Numbered from the stretch's first letter, positions 50,801-53,303 are shown. The stretch is 64,000 nucleotides of DNA from Ramlibacter agri (GCF_012927085.1 NZ_JABBFX010000003.1:434001-498000); one strand, 5' to 3'. A program made the numbers and translations. Notes: a model not told the origin generated them from the sequence alone.

Positions 50801-53303
50801 CGTTCTTGCCCTTGGCGGTGCTGTCGGCGAAGCTCTTGGAGTCGCCGGTCTTGTCGTCGACCTTCTTGCCGCCGTTGTCGCCGTCCTGCTCGCCGCCGGA
50901 GACGCTGGCCTTGGCGCTGGACTGGCTGCCGGACACGGTGCTGGAGACGAAGGACACCGCGCCGCTGGTGGTCAGCACGTCGCGCGCCGTGGTGGACAGT
51001 GAATCGTCGTTGACGACGGACAGCGCGATGGAAATGCCGACGCCGGTCTTGCCGGACTTGGTATCGCCGGTGGCCGTGGTCGCCACGTTGTTCGCCAGCG
51101 AGGAACTGGCGTTGAAGTCGCCGCCGATGGTAAGCACGCTGCCGGTGCCGAGCGTCGTGTGGGCGTCGTTGTCCGCCACCGAGATCGCCACGACCGGCGT
51201 GATGGCGGTGCCGCCCTTGCCGCCGCCCGTGGCGGTGGTCTGCATCGCGTGCTGCGAATCGGCGGTCAGCGTCAGGTTGTGCGCGCCTGCGAAGCTCACG
51301 CCATCGCCGAAATAGGCCGCGGTCTCGTCCTCGCCGTCGGTCAGGGCCACCGATGCGCCGATGCCGACCTTGCTGCCGTTGCCGCCGCCATCCGCGGGCA
51401 AGGCCTTGGTGACGTCGGAGATGTTCGAGTGCGCTTCGACGGTGACGTTCGGGTTGCCGTGCAGCGTCACGCCCGCGTTGTTGGCGATGTAGGCGTCGTG
51501 GTGCGTGATCACGATGTTGAGGGCCAGCGATCCGGCCACGCCCACGTTCGACGCATTGCCCACGCCGGACGTGGCCGAGGCGGTGAAGGTGCTTTGCGAG
51601 GGCGCCAGCACCTGCACGGCGAGCGAGCCGGCGGTGATGTCGGTGGTGCCGCCGACGTAGGCCTGGTCGCTGCGGTCCGCGACGTTGATGGCCACCGCCA
51701 CGCCGACGCCGGTGGCGGTGCTGCCGGTGAACTCGCCATCGGCGGTGGTCGAAACCACGTCCGCGGACGAAGCCGCGACCGTTACGGCGCCGCTGCCGGC
51801 ATTCACGGTCGCGTCCTGGAAGAAGGCCGTGGTGTCGCCGGTGTCGGTGGTCACTGCCACGCCGCCGGCCACGGTGATGTTGCCGTCGCTGGTGGACGCG
51901 TTCTGGTTGGCCAGCGTGGTTTCGCTGGCGTTGGTGCCGCCGCCGCTGGAAGACGAGCCGCCCGGCGAGGACCGGGCCAGCGTGGTGATGGTGCGGTCCG
52001 AGCTGGCGCCCAGGTTGACCGAGCTGCCGTTGACCGTGGCGCCCGACACCGAAGCGGTGGTGTCGCCGGTGACCACCGCCACGGCGACCGCGGCGCCCGC
52101 GGTGCCGGTGACGTTGGCGTCGGCCGTGGTGGTGGCGGCCAGCTTGCTGGTCGCCGACAGGCTGGCGGCGCCGGTGGCCGTCAGGTTCGCGCCGCCGGCC
52201 GCACTGAAGGTGGCGCCGCTGGCGTAAGTGGTGTTGACGACCGCGGCGTCCACCGTGGAGTCGCTGCTGCCGGCCTGCGGCGAGGTCGACGCGTTGATCG
52301 TGACATCCGACTTGGCCAGCGCGGTCAGGTTGTGGCTGGCGTTCAGCGTCGAGGAGCCGTCGACGGTGATTTCCGGGTCGGCCGAGCCGAGCACCGCCAC
52401 CAGCTTGACCGAAGCCGCCGCTGCCGTTGCGGTCAGCGTGCCGTCGACGGTGGCGGCCAGGTTGAGGTCGTTCGCGTGCAGCGCCGACGAGCTGCCGATG
52501 CCGATGGTCGCGCTGGAGAAGCTGTCGATCAGCGCGCCGCTGATGGCCGACATGCCGGTGCCGTCGGTGCTGACGCTGACGTTGGAGTGCGCGGTGAGGT
52601 TGAGCGCGCCGCTCGCCGTGAGGTTCGCGCCGGCCAGCGTGATCGCCGTGCTGAGGTTGTCGAACAGGCCGGACACGATGTCCGAAGGCAATAGCGAGGG
52701 CGCGCTCAACTCGGACTTCAGCGTCAGGTCGCCGGTGACGTTGGCCGTCGCGCCGCTCGAGATGTGCGAGTTGCTGGCGATCGACAGGCTGAAGGGGACG
52801 GTGCCCGTTGCCCCGTCCACGTGCATCGCGTCCTGGGTCACGTACTGGTCGCCGCCGTCGAACTTGATGTTGAGGGCGCCGCCGTTGCTGTTGACGAAGC
52901 TGCCCAGCAGGGACAGCGTGTCCAGGTCGATGTGGATGGTGTCGCCGTTCACCGAGCCGGCCGACAGGCCGCGCTGGATGGTGACGTCGATGTCACCGGC
53001 AGCCGAGAGCGTGACCGACCCTTCCGAGTTGCTCGTCCCGGTGTCGTACAGGTGCAGCACGTTGCCGCTCTCGGCTTTCAGCGTGAAGTCGTGCGCCGAC
53101 GCGACCGCCGAATAGGAGATGTCGGCTGACAGCAGCAGCCGTGGCTCCAGGGCCTCCAGCGCAAAGCTGCGGTGGCGCACCGGGGCTTTGCTGCCCAGGT
53201 CGCGCACGGGGGCACGTGCCGCGAAGCGGCCGAAGGCCTCGCGCAGCATTTGCCGGATGGGGGAGAGCTTGAAGGCCTGGCGATTCGAGCTTGTTGTTGG
53301 CAT
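20853..53303 (-). CDS. giant LEPR-XLL repeat protein with FG-GAP, PA14 and RTX-like regions
   Basis: One uninterrupted frame of 10,816 residues (roughly 1 MDa). The ATG at 53303 has GGAG six bases ahead; a GTG at 53315 is possible. Order: basic leader and LEPR-XLL motif (52-58); Gly/Ala/Val/Thr beta repeats with three charged linkers and GGLTDG modules (to about 4,600); filamentous-haemagglutinin-like beta strands (about 4,950-5,800); Ca-type GGxGxD stretches; FG-GAP blades (about 6,530-8,070) with a PA14 domain; Asp/Gly-rich beta repeats with nine 120-residue tandem copies (about 8,930-9,970); RTX-like region (about 10,030-10,780); Cys-containing tail. The LEPR-XLL motif marks very large surface or secreted proteins. 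Probable role: adhesion or matrix, exported by the downstream operon. Confidence 0.93.
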   Translation of the reverse strand: MPTTSSNRQAFKLSPIRQMLREAFGRFAARAPVRDLGSKAPVRHRSFALEALEPRLLLSADISYSAVASAHDFTLKAESGNVLHLYDTGTSNSEGSVTLSAAGDIDVTIQRGLSAGSVNGDTIHIDLDTLSLLGSFVNSNGGALNIKFDGGDQYVTQDAMHVDGATGTVPFSLSIASNSHISSGATANVTGDLTLKSELSAPSLLPSDIVSGLFDNLSTAITLAGANLTASGALNLTAHSNVSVSTDGTGMSAISGALIDSFSSATIGIGSSSALHANDLNLAATVDGTLTATAAAASVKLVAVLGSADPEITVDGSSTLNASHNLTALAKSDVTINASTSPQAGSSDSTVDAAVVNTTYASGATFSAAGGANLTATGAASLSATSKLAATTTADANVTGTAGAAVAVAVVTGDTTASVSGATVNGSSVNLGASSDRTITTLARSSPGGSSSSGGGTNASETTLANQNASTSDGNITVAGGVAVTTDTGDTTAFFQDATVNAGSGAVTVAASSADVVSTTADGEFTGSTATGVGVAVAINVADRSDQAYVGGTTDITAGSLAVQVLAPSQSTFTASATSGVGNASNVGVAGSLALNIVITHHDAYIANNAGVTLHGNPNVTVEAHSNISDVTKALPADGGGNGSKVGIGASVALTDGEDETAAYFGDGVSFAGAHNLTLTADSQHAMQTTATGGGKGGTAITPVVAISVADNDAHTTLGTGSVLTIGGDFNASSSLANNVATTATGDTKSGKTGVGISIALSVVNDDSLSTTARDVLTTSGAVSFVSSTVSGSQSSAKASVSGGEQDGDNGGKKVDDKTGDSKSFADSTAKGKNASAKGTDGASAPSSDTSDGPVSVAGAVSVNIERASSKAYVGDGRSITSTGTLTVKSSSNVDGSALADGSAVIGQVTFDAASKVDTSADTVDLGTSSNLHNGDKVTYFAKGGTAVGGLTDDSDYYVHDEGSGKFTLYDTKDHANAGGSDGKVDLTSAGSGTQGLRGGGSGGTGVGVAITVNYAEDTNLAYLGAATISAGGLDVEAVQADRTLKFDPTSKVSTADDTIDAGQAGLRTGDAVVYHNGGGTSVGGLTDGKTYYANVQDDGKLKLYDTQEHAIAGGTDGKVDLTSTGSGTAHTLVESTDAFGAWSTSGAGGGKTGVAGSVAVNVTFTDSEASIGSTGHAPTVTITGNGDVTVKAEADVSNAAKALPSDGGGDGSNVGVGLSVAVNYGENSTYAEIGNAAVLTGARNVTLDATLGQEIDTEAKNGAKGSTAVTPVVAVSIAANDTHATIGTGGLLTLSGNLEDKASLTDQVDTSAEGDTESDDTGVGISIAVSVVNDSSLATTARDLSATGTVTFGSSTTSRSETSAKASTKGGQEDDSSGSHSDSDKNSQTVDNASNKQGKLGDDKAKEGNAAAKGTGGSTSENNKGSTSSGTVSVAGGVAVAIENGSSKAFIPDSRHVTAGGMLSVTSAANVDAHAIADGSASTSDGGTGVGVAVSVNVANVTNQAYIGNATTISAGGLTVSATMAQRDIDMSVKSVPVVDTTKDTIYLGLDAGVKTGDKLKYDRNGNTAIGGLTDGNDYYANVAKDGTIKLYDTKAHATDGKSAGLVDLTSGATGTEQHFVTYISVSGTDIPNLLSPIKFNPTGNVRELDLGEGTDLHTGDALRYDAHGGAAIGGLTDGTTYYVIDLTGGKFELAATASDARAGKAIALTSDGNTNQKLADVTDSFIADATSGGGGGKIGVAGSVAVNVVSNDTEAVVGRTPGNAGPSTAQVTITGGHDVSLGSAATMTNVSRGLPSDGGGKGTSVGVGASVAVNVVTNTVDTEITDGTSWNGSAGKFTVSAASIDAAYTHGENGASGADAIGIGVAVAVISDTVLTYVGTGSAVSASGDVSITATHNGLFETSTSSEAAGSSVGVGASVSVAVVTEHVNVELARGVSTTGGAVTISSTSTIANSAAATATVKGEDKNDSQQNSNGKSGADGQADKQVKGNSNTGSGGSSANLPSGSDSASGGNSSASSEGGQNQSGVGVAASVSVNVLNADNIVKVSHGADISAHNAVTISAQAEDDSSAKAVGAAIAMDNDDNIGAGVSVNYIHANNKALVLGGGSVIQGNGVTLQAITPASKTDDFVAWGAAAAGGKGSVSVAGSVAINIIDAFNTEASAASDSHLESGGAMTVKATAALDPQTLAAAGAFSQGTSIGAAINVTVLNASTTAYIGGNADAAGAISVDAENHLLPTKLELPFVPDSVKPSATSVAVAGAAAKGDAAIAGSFIVNVFELDADAHIAANSQVNQAALYTASASQTVSVSAVNETQMTTIAGALGVATGDAGVGVGLDVEILNKTTLAYIGGGADVSAGGAVSVAANSSENMLSIAATVGVADEAGIAASIAIADLHSETDAYLGANATLAAGGAVTVAATGTFKTTMIAGSVGGAGTAGIGVASSTLVHTDTVQAYVGAGASATAGGTMSVTATSSEDILSIAAGIAVGGTVGVAGSAAVNVLDETTTAYIGRGATASTTAGDLDVGATDTTSIISVAGSLAGGGTVGAGVGADVGVVTKATNAYIDSGVTSSVAGNIVVDAESSEDVISVSAGLGAGEVGVAVNAGVHDFDLQTRAFIGDDPTDGTPSAGAGNVHAHGSAVVTANDVTNISEIVGVLAAGAVGAAAAAGVNVMSVDTDAFIGIGAHVTADGFGAGVTVNTGAINTSYDPNAPTFSSDNPSGQGIETSDANTYSGATSGDRSSFRSQGHVKTPQVNGMDLHNTGSSESVQDPSLSGERSATLGQKTGFTGVAVSATNRDEVRTFTMSLAGGEVAVSVSAGIDVVSADTHAYIGDSAVVNGSTLGASGNQSVLVGAGDDFYHLAIAATLAGGVVAVAPAVGVNVITNDTSAAIGNSATVNALNDVVVEATSQENVVMIGIGVSGGFVGVGGVVDVLSISNHTTASIGDSSSVYAGGDVYVFAEDDTHVLELSGAISGGFVGVGASVGVLIVDKDTEATIGNSSIDALGNGSGIAGVLDGTLPGGDHFGTATEHGVIVQAQSSEDVLHIVATGSGGFVGVAGAVGVSLITSATHAAIEGGADVNQLHQGLANGNQGVFVGASNDVTVQTFIIGIAGGFVGVAGAVDVGSLNNNVSAELGGPGSNVSALGDVKVNAVSLKDLEGFDISGAGGFVGVGGAVNVWSVGTPVTKHYQDNNGGDANSVDSGNGKGAADDSAGSSAQNGTSLVTGNDHGLGGTFTNSGGSSKSSGNRIAAETSSVNSRVSSSAPNQASISAAETATPPAPPGTSAIIHSGTHVSAGDDIAVTAHSKITVDDTVGQFAGGVVGAGASVTVLSVADNVTASAGGTLTAGGDISVVAVLDEHVHVLALDGAVGFVGLGAAVVVLNDSSATQASLQDGTVIHNAASLTVSATADRDISITTGQASVSAFSTGASFARININGDTIASIGNNAQIGQGVGDHVGAVNVDATETVTADGHVVAIGAGAVAVSANFSFVEVGSNVTASVGTNTDITSSGAVNVIADGEMDLNSQVLTATGGLGATGASIAHSDLTSTIAATIGALAIVHAGGSIAIETRLNTNGTTPTGRKVRASADAPSVGVGASLTGTDAEAHADANVDATVGAGAQLTSGGSLTVDAASVRTVDAHAAGTGISLGVGVGISVAVADAGGETRAKLGGSANATGNIDVHASETDMATAYAQAVAGGIVSAGANVATANVSPNVEASIGGDGGTITAGGHIHALSNVVSDAQADAFGISAGGFSIGADIANATNSPHIDTHIGSSTVSAGSDISVVSLFDRNADGSVVTTPLFDEIGNPVMNGSSQVQVPMGARATATTASGSLLLSATGGEAHATVSPIVTTYTAGSLTAGGSVSVTSRANEEADADATGVGVSAGVAVGTTLPTATIGGSILTHFGGTLTSASTLTLTGQVDTHAVATGDAIGGALLAAGNGTNVNANITQEVRTYIDNNANVTADGNIALTTLLRTEAEALAASLTLSAGASVGDTPANATIDAHEETAIHDNATVTSHNGGVTLLAGNNYDPGGATFISGTGAFVSTQMLTAALGVAVGASSITASAHANVQANVGPNATIDAANGDVRVDARSSNFADAHIKNDGGALVNVSVSSPDAEAQGTTEAQLLGNVRHNADAGANNVFVTAQSSDIAASGASSSGGGLVSATSSHVTAHSNPFVTAQAGGGQIRAGGDITIQSLANTDADTSSKSASGGAVNVQTLNASASSTPNVSAGVGANAVLAAGGTLTISATQGSEPAPTADGTFNAATAVNASTNTINLGAAHGLQDGDTVTYSAQGNPALGGLVDGRRYGVIFVTANSLQLGAAFTTGGSSTAIDVARDTIHFASAPGLVEGDHVIYHAAGAFTVGGLVEGHAYTVHMIDAQTIKLIDPGNVPAAAQSFAGTAVASNTITVNNNGFTNGQAVTYRAPTPASFPTSAVDVVGGTGAPSAALADADNNNIYLGAGHGGLANGDIVIYTASDPGHPINGLNSGNRYAVIFDAGKPDEILLAQVGTPTTAIPIARLGTDNTVTHYLTKVSDQAIGGLVDGVTYYVINHTTNTFQLSATPGGSAITLDPTDSVTHATLTGTSHIGTEGVDLTSPGSGEQQLAIDITGTSSGTQLLEGVGGARALATAPSGDGIVTSAASGSGGGIVQVGSSTTSATSTPAVNVTVSPHATLSATDVNIAATAIGNVSSSSANGGGGLVAVGSANSSLTLDTTAIVDIGAHVTITATHDVSLLSSTDQHASVLSETDSGGLAGFGSANASAALDYDSEVQIEDGVTIAAEHNVSALSTAALGATADASADAAGLGADAHASADIEIGGTSATARTSVGNALITGADVNLSSTVSGMFARSTASADAAALVSGASGTATVALHAEKTDVALAAGAWVEGDTVEITSNHSNIDVSTRAHGDASGLYGDGSGTATTDYQSDSAIDVDQGATVAGHTITVQANQNVNRYDRSADAGSGALGGDDENENGDYNAGRDITFNGDIVLLIRPNPVLFIDQDGRVITAVGITVDGGHGVGFDVNGSSGPGSHPVTIDPIGNLNVAGTATIQANTVTSKDGKNAPNSTISGNQGTARVKTTYDAITITNLSGEELDIAGIDPTNPHATGQVTLNAQAVTAQFDVADNAGPTDITITNQGGAQASDVVIKGLINNPTGSTVIQDAGGTIRDTAGGIVRSNSLTMNANAIGSLGNRLNVELVRSAGRTTDMAATATAGGIFMDLTGRLRVTDASQATFGTSTLQATGDIDLLLESVVQETKPVGVVAGITFTVPQNAVLNGNYVNHFHPDAGPATPLDKAIYADTSLAAPIAGTYDFGQLTSGGNINIHAAHPAIADPTVNVIANTDILGTGHIDTLTNGDITLTETNGDFRIDLIQSNAGDVSLTSLNGSIYDITNGPADNGSTPWVIGNSVSLTAEQGAIGFLNDFLEIDSSHQATGQLDALAHNGVFLRETQGDMNLGAVVSRFDNVVLITLSGSILDAVGDIYADIQGGSIDLITTGGGVGNATHAVDIDGAGVGQIQNTQQADAAVPIVGRLFVDSAQSVNINEVNAALNVLKVTATTGTVTLSVNDSAFLNEDLNMIVSGQTQLGVAISQGLIHAPGAVNLYVGDNVNVPDGTLITSGASVLIQGDFEMGSDPDPDHGTTIDIQGDVQAPSVVIAGGDDLDYLELDNPNGINAGGTTVVRGNGSDDRFFVRAVAAGGTTTLEGDTGADRFYVSSNANKALFTTGGVYDDDIGAPFDHLTGTLEHMGGLLIDTGDGGNQGTRDAIYISDDAASGPVTGVMESTSVSGLGMTGNITYTPGPHGTAVFVELSAFDDTFQVKSEATDVDAYIFGGPGNDTLHVGDDTNQLTSISGIVAFFGQDGSDTLDVYGDASVTPGQLDAIGITGMGMGTNHLGAVHNDSFGAGYNIGAPSYPAAIYYAYRKILDTVETVTSDVETVNMWLGDNNDTFNVDSAYSYGTTYVHGGGGDDTITVGATPSGLHPESLRRVDFVAGTLHLNGDAGNDTLVVDDSGDDNANVGTYTGNTVTGLDMAGSIVFDAPDNITIQLGAQADTFYVPATNAGLITKLNTGGGFDTVYVGTTQGNETTGTLANIQGDFYLDGDSPEARDTLFINDQSDTSGETYTVSNELEALVTLGDGTPWRFDTTTVDRSGAASLHYRRFETVVLNAGQGADTINIQGTQREQDPNGGKNSTFTVNAGGGDDTVNIGDPVAGGFSLDNFAIDTGLPTADSTRGIPVFVNGGDGYDVVQYLDTAATANMNLAFVNKTFADIFPATPPTVPATADPTWVSTFTQIFGDDPTTVNYATVVLQESGTAEPLNINARGSENIKVSLGSGNDVTQLTSGTYGYDITVYAGAGNDTFNVEHGFDNRGHMATLNGEEGDDIVYAQFEPGVPDATAFLTFNGGPQVSGDTLRIAGDGIATGTYTPSSTEARAGEVNVGGNIFDFTGVEPLVIHGLSDFHMVTPDDPADLAVDSINVADLNLTNLVLHTVTVDGVVTWTQQAKLVTPDALETKHTGNATAISGDTLVVGAELDGASSGVVYVYTWDYTANAWSEQAKLYASDHATSGQGFGDTVAIDGDTLVVGADHDNTFGTNSGAAYIFTRSGGAWTQQAKIKALDGSAGSTFGQSVSISGNTVVIGAAGGSTDAAYVFTRSGTTWTQQAKLQLGDHTADFGTAVAIAGNTLVVGAPLTDVSLLFGSLIDAGDAYVYTRSGSTWTQQAVIAPDNGLFTNDQQAGEHFGAAVAMISGRIVVGSPLWDETKSDGTVDNDVGRAFVFEGSGSSWIRAARLTADGGLPLAESLLEGNPGDHFGASLAINGSYVAVGAPGYDGTAQNEGAAYVFYRLPDLGSGLGASWVRASGDSGSGRLNAAAPAGSDPLSGIPAIDQYRTADRFGTSIALGGGRLVIGMPGYNQVDGQGFTTRADVGAMRTYSTNGILPTSATSKWAETIEDPTDQPNQTPNSASQFGAVTYYDAASRELFVSDPSQNTVYVYVNEGLYWRKVQNIVSPDTVYISAAGLTAQYYNFANPLSVLPSFSGSPALTRTEWAINTGITNGSFAPGVQADQFAVRWTGNIVSTSTQDVTFYLGSDDGSQLYIDGTKYIDGNQLQGFTTRQATVHLSQGNHFIDVRYFENGGGAGVTLSYSAANGGSGTLTGPIGKDIKVDGNWMVIGAPDAKAYVYQRLGTELWAKYQELDGAGGFGRSVSISGSKLVIGMPLANATYASYGQPDTYYNLDLGAPGGAVVYSYNGASWNEDRLLMADDSALWYDTSYTNQYIPNEWDSAAIFWGGTWHWHGIGAWQDGVDHGSGLLLGPHSMAVVVDYTGGDAGYAFAVNYSDNTIQADLPGWITNDDIDFLMVGSDLPPQGNAGLFQNGSWHYYPWGATDNVGEGDYAIHADSGTEITGVDYTGGDWGFVAQVGPGGFNYDNVGAGDRDDDTDSVIVMSTIAHQATQILDRYFASLSGAQWGSSVDIVGNTVYVGAQGDNRTAVYNLTNGDYSHWTATVGGITDTPLRSTQYIVGNSLSGAELSATGTGNVWVGAPGSNQVQQYFNSGGTWYGGTTISTPGNGGFGGNETIDTAGNRILVGATSSNGRAYIYDSSGTSLLRTYQPYQYNTLTHVMQADIDTSLHFGSGGQLISEGFDLVGTTNQNFDANLIYNYRQRGSAWTPVTNDLLVPEQLRTEKAGSSVAIDGTTAVVGASDYDNRGAVFVFTQVAGTDNWQLQATIQATDITHDDGFGTSVAISGDSIIVGAPDKLNGEGAVYMFQRLGNSWVQKSEFIGSAGADLGQSVAVYGDAAVAGAPGANKAFFYDFSGVNWSISTIVGAPSGMAGQFGYAVTMDQTTAAVGAPTGELNKGGVEIYVQSGAKWIANQTITATAGVSGDNFGFALDLSGDILAVGAPTANGLAGNVYTYQRDGSGLFTGEQVLTEFSGTAFDLFGYSVAVDGKELIVGVPGKALTHGAFEGEALAYKLKPDNTWQLETNVDPLSAADGLGGDNVGYSVALNNDLAIIGAPQFTSRSAIDPNAIDTNGAGYVYIRQVSPPTTVTQLEEQSLLIAGAKANTITGTVGGVQTSDLKFFDITNVTLQTGAGDDHVTVNEAGLTAFGLLNFTVNTDGGDDTLTELSDPLKTPLSGTFIPTGDFSGTNPGDPLPPGTSYTQLQGKFTFDGGSGTNSMVVQSDTDWTLDTNTLTAGNGDQMDVTGVHSITITGGAGHNRLEVINWAGDVTLDGAGGDDDYIIHPQALGHVTLADSGPASDLDKLTVLGTTGNDNFLVSGTQVWLGTQTMDYSSVEVVSIAGLAGNDKFDVADASASKVVLDGGDGSDTYEVFTGASTASVYIHDTGPLPGSGNNIDKLNLPSTATVSATQANVGSKTVFFDSTIEQLGFTTVTPILSLSATNGDDTITLTSTTLTINSIVVDLTGVIDLTINGLAGNDTFDITGVPSTLTGLHLIGGGDSDSVFGPSGTMTWHITGPDAGNTTGAAKFDFTQIGTLVGGTGTDNFVFANNAASLSGDVDGGGGSDKLDYSARTNAIAVDLGAATATGIGGTFTNIDTLVGSAAQDTLTGTDGGDTWTISGPNSGNVAGLSFSSIENVTGGLGNDTFTVNDGGAIAGLVDGGGGLDTLVFNTSNADDNVLVSAPAVTINGASTNYANIDTLTVNTLGGADTITVSETASGFPTRVNVNSGDGDDVIMVDLMAGTTSLIAVDGGLPTASDTLVVMGTSSDDTIAVAGSLISFDLTNITAAGIEHLVVDGSDGNDTISDTGDTAAESVLLLGDAGDDTITVTYPLTTASLVVDGGAGTNTLNVALTGADDTVTLDGSTVTVAGAVTVNYSNFAAVTLDTGAGADTVTIADTIAGTTTVTTGAGADSVLIAHTSGTLDVQTGDDADTVNVQAIGGTTTVDLGDGDDTANVSSDAPANLGTLGGIAASLTIAGGGGNDALNVSTAGSVTGLSGTLSDTLIGGLGTASGIGYAGVEALDITLGSGNDLFTIAKTQTGTTALHTGAGDDVVNVLGVNGATTVDTGAGSDTVNAQLTQTFAFITINQFHALLTVDGGGGGSDALNVNTDSPYGDTGTLTSTSITGLGTTGGIAYAGVESLNISLGSGGDTFLIASTNASTATTLSTNDGDDTVNVQSISGATTLNLGAGNDTVNVGSTAPGTGGLVDGIAAALTVNGGSGNDTLNVDDTGDAAPNAGTLTATTLTGLGMASGITYGTLEALNIGLGSGGDTFTIAGTHAGLTTLDTNAGDDTVNVLSIAGITTADTGDGNDTINVGSLAPATGGNVNSIGAALSVAGGAGTDTLNVDDSGDAAANTGNLTSTSLTGLGMAAGIGYQAVEGLNIALGSGGDTFTIASTEPGTTTNLATNGGDDTINVQSIGDAANVSLGAGNDTINVGSLAPATGGLASGIAAALAVSGDGGNDTMNVDDTGDAAASVGTLTATTLTGLGMASGITYGTLEALNIGLGSGGDTFTIASTHTGTTTLNTNAGADAVNVQSIAGATTVNTGADDDTINVGSLAPATGGNVNGVSAALAINGNGGNDTLNVDDTGDTAANAGTLTATTLSGLGMASGITYGTLEALNIGLGSGGDTFTIASTHTGSTVLNANGGNDIVNVQTIAGATTVNGGTGDDTINVGSNVPAAGGVTSGIAAALAINGGDGYDTINVDDSGDPNPSTGTLTATTLTGLGMASGITYGTVEAFNVNLGSGGDTFTITGTNPGTVTTVNTGDGNDTVNVRAVGGTTNVNTGGGNDTINVGSLAPATGGVVSGIAAPLAINGGTGFDTINVDDSGDPGPSSATLSPTTLTGLGMASGITYGTVEAFNLTLGSGNDTITITGTNPGTVTTINTGAGDDTVNVRAIGGVLNVNTGAGNDTINVGSLAPAAGGVTNGIAAALNVDSGGGNDMMVVDDTGDTAGTSGVLTATKLTGLGMSGGGITYAGLEALQISLGSGNDSFDVRGTMRQSGFRDITMLNTGGGNDRVTVELSAAVDGPLAVNLEAGDDFLDASTSTLGIVAFGGDGSDAIVGGFGDDVIFGDRGSVSYYDANGKLVTRLGIGVAEASSDPASPLYVPGRQTDGGLNEQPVFATRSSSGGAGDVLVGGLGSDRMWGEEGNDIMLGGLGSVQRTYNSAGALVRTDVLLLEQASITGSIALEGPASPGANLATANALINADVVLLTGAYNADGSKHLNADHSWDERALLLAVTPDGNDVMSGGDGNDAMYGQTGNDTLNGDAGNDFLSGGAGNDSLNGGDGTDTLVGDDAFIDGVSTAIANVTHGLLVNGTVIVPAVQVEPLRGVDAASFLLPQVFGYDKAIPANNTLHAADGTNLFAFASVITDYGHHVGLLRGNDNLAGGAGDDTLVGDDMVVINPNVTFDAASMTRAETLTRGLLAVSDDFSDLVHRQYALLGCDYNLDGGVVIDHVYSIGNDVLDGGAGNDVLIGDDSTMVAPTINLPANLSDAFEYLQDGAADAGDQIVDTVQDLVQLENGLRDTTVQVTIGRHTYTQTVHHVDQLLVGNDTLMGGDGNDFIVGDQFSVRAPVVTVTANDPAAGCFFNEHDWRDDEGWWSRGDRANWWIKGGWHDNSERLDVVHVDSDVIYGGAGDDLVYGDSTAMISSTIIRGANVSRSDFAHASHEVGEALTRLMGVSGGTDLWIEYGKQDCDRDSNSADTIYGGDGNDVLFGQDGLDTVHGDAGDDWLLGGNDGRKDVLDGGTGKNKVFDPGNNSSQLRDRVAALTPSIDLTAAVGSYFGAPTGKSTGGNACPWLDDFLNNLGRNDDCFNPNAGICIQLDGVSR
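20900..23220 (-). repeat. C-terminal RTX-like calcium-binding region of the giant protein
   Basis: Residues about 10,030-10,780 hold interspersed RTX nonapeptide blocks: GGDGSDAIVGGFGDDVIFGD, GGLGSDRMWGEEGNDIMLGG, the longest run (GGDGNDAMYGQTGNDTLNGD and on) near 22,460-22,610, GGAGNDVLIGDD, GGDGNDFIVGD, GGAGDDLVYGD and GGDGNDVLFGQDGLDTVHGD near 21,180-21,233. RTX repeats fold on binding Ca2+ outside the cell, consistent with unfolded export. After them comes a tail with three cysteines (ACPW, DDCF, GICI). Confidence 0.9.
23400..26520 (-). repeat. nine tandem repeats of about 120 residues (360 bases)
   Basis: Landmark GLGMASGITYGTLEALNIGL (or close variants) returns near 23,440, 23,790, 24,160, 24,510, 24,870, 25,230, 25,590, 25,955 and 26,320. 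Each unit also has SGGDTFTI, a T-N-x-G-x-D-D-T-V-N-V strand, NDTINVGSLAPATGG and NDTLNVDDTGD. Six inner copies are nearly alike, while the two ends are diverged, as expected for expansion by unequal exchange. The Asp/Asn/Gly turns suggest a Ca-stabilised beta-helix. Confidence 0.9.
29110..33720 (-). repeat. FG-GAP-like blade repeats of the giant gene
   Basis: Residues about 6,530-8,070 hold some fifteen repeats of the type FG.(A/S)VA(I)(D/S)G(D/N)TLVVGA...(G)AAYVFTRSG..W(T)QQAKL, spaced about 55-65 residues apart. These are FG-GAP, integrin-type beta-propeller blades. The PA14 domain at 31,760-32,200 and a Trp-rich island at about 30,920-31,410 interrupt the series. Propellers of this kind bind ligands or glycans in other surface proteins. 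The Asp-rich loops could bind Ca2+. Confidence 0.8.
31760..32200 (-). other. PA14 domain of the giant protein
   Basis: Residues about 7,035-7,182: GLTAQYYNFANPLSVLPSFS opens the domain. RTEWAINTGITNG, FAVRWTGNIVS, FYLGSDDGSQLYIDGTKYID and HLSQGNHFIDVRYFENGGGA then follow in the PA14 order and spacing. The SDDGSxLYIDG and Gly-Ala calcium/sugar-loop signature is complete. PA14 domains often bind carbohydrates, for instance in adhesins. It sits between two sets of FG-GAP blades. Confidence 0.85.
39530..40450 (-). repeat. GGLTDG-type modules, second cluster (four diverged copies)
   Basis: The same unit as near 48-50 kb returns four times in a row, with cores LGGLVDGRRYGVIF, VGGLVEGHAYTVHM, INGLNSGNRYAVIF and IGGLVDGVTYYVIN. 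They are more diverged and more closely packed, 120-260 bases apart. Their reappearance 8 kb away shows that the giant gene grew by reuse of modules as well as tandem copying. Confidence 0.65.
42800..47200 (-). repeat. Gly/Val/Ala beta-repeat array of the giant gene
   Basis: Units of about 65-75 residues follow the pattern GFVGVGG(A/V)V(D/G)V...TxAxIGxxAxVxAGGDVxVxAxS. More than fifteen copies can be counted by eye between residues about 2,030 and 3,500. Each pairs a glycine-rich strand with an IG-turn strand, which suggests a beta-solenoid. Short Ser/Asn-rich spacers interrupt the array at about 45,000-45,130 and 43,490-43,740. Confidence 0.7.
47200..52300 (-). repeat. three large modules of about 1.7-1.8 kb in the N-terminal third of the giant gene
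   Basis: The same order of elements occurs three times. Landmarks are a PSDGGG-type segment followed by VGVGASVAVN-type strands near 51,390, 49,690 and 47,905. A block beginning TAVTPVVA(V/I)S occurs in the first two copies, and a VGISIA-type block ends each module. Each module then closes with a polar linker: residues about 795-858, 1,362-1,432 and 1,959-2,027. Spacing is about 1,710 and 1,785 bases. Copies are clearly diverged, so the duplication is old. Confidence 0.75.
48180..50580 (-). repeat. GGLTDG modules, first cluster (four copies)
   Basis: A unit of about 70 residues recurs: an Asp-Thr-(Ile/Val) strand with LG, then TGD-(K/A)-(V/L)-x-Y, GGLTDG or GGLTDD with x-x-YY, and a closing (K/T)-L-Y-D-T. 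Copies lie at about 50,580-50,360, 50,150-49,930, 48,700-48,480 and 48,410-48,180. They alternate with the large modules of this region. They look like small beta-sandwich or barrel inserts between the beta-solenoid stretches. Confidence 0.7.
53130..53150 (-). other. LEPR-XLL motif of the giant protein
   Basis: The codons read LEPRLLL, preceded by SFALEA and followed by SADISY, at residues 52-58. It follows a basic, amphipathic leader (RQMLREAFGRFAARAPVRDL) and is not a Sec signal peptide: there is no hydrophobic core. The LEPR-XLL domain is a known N-terminal sorting-like element of huge repetitive proteins. The change to beta repeats begins straight after it. A processing or recognition site for the M50-HlyD fusion is a reasonable guess. 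Confidence 0.9.
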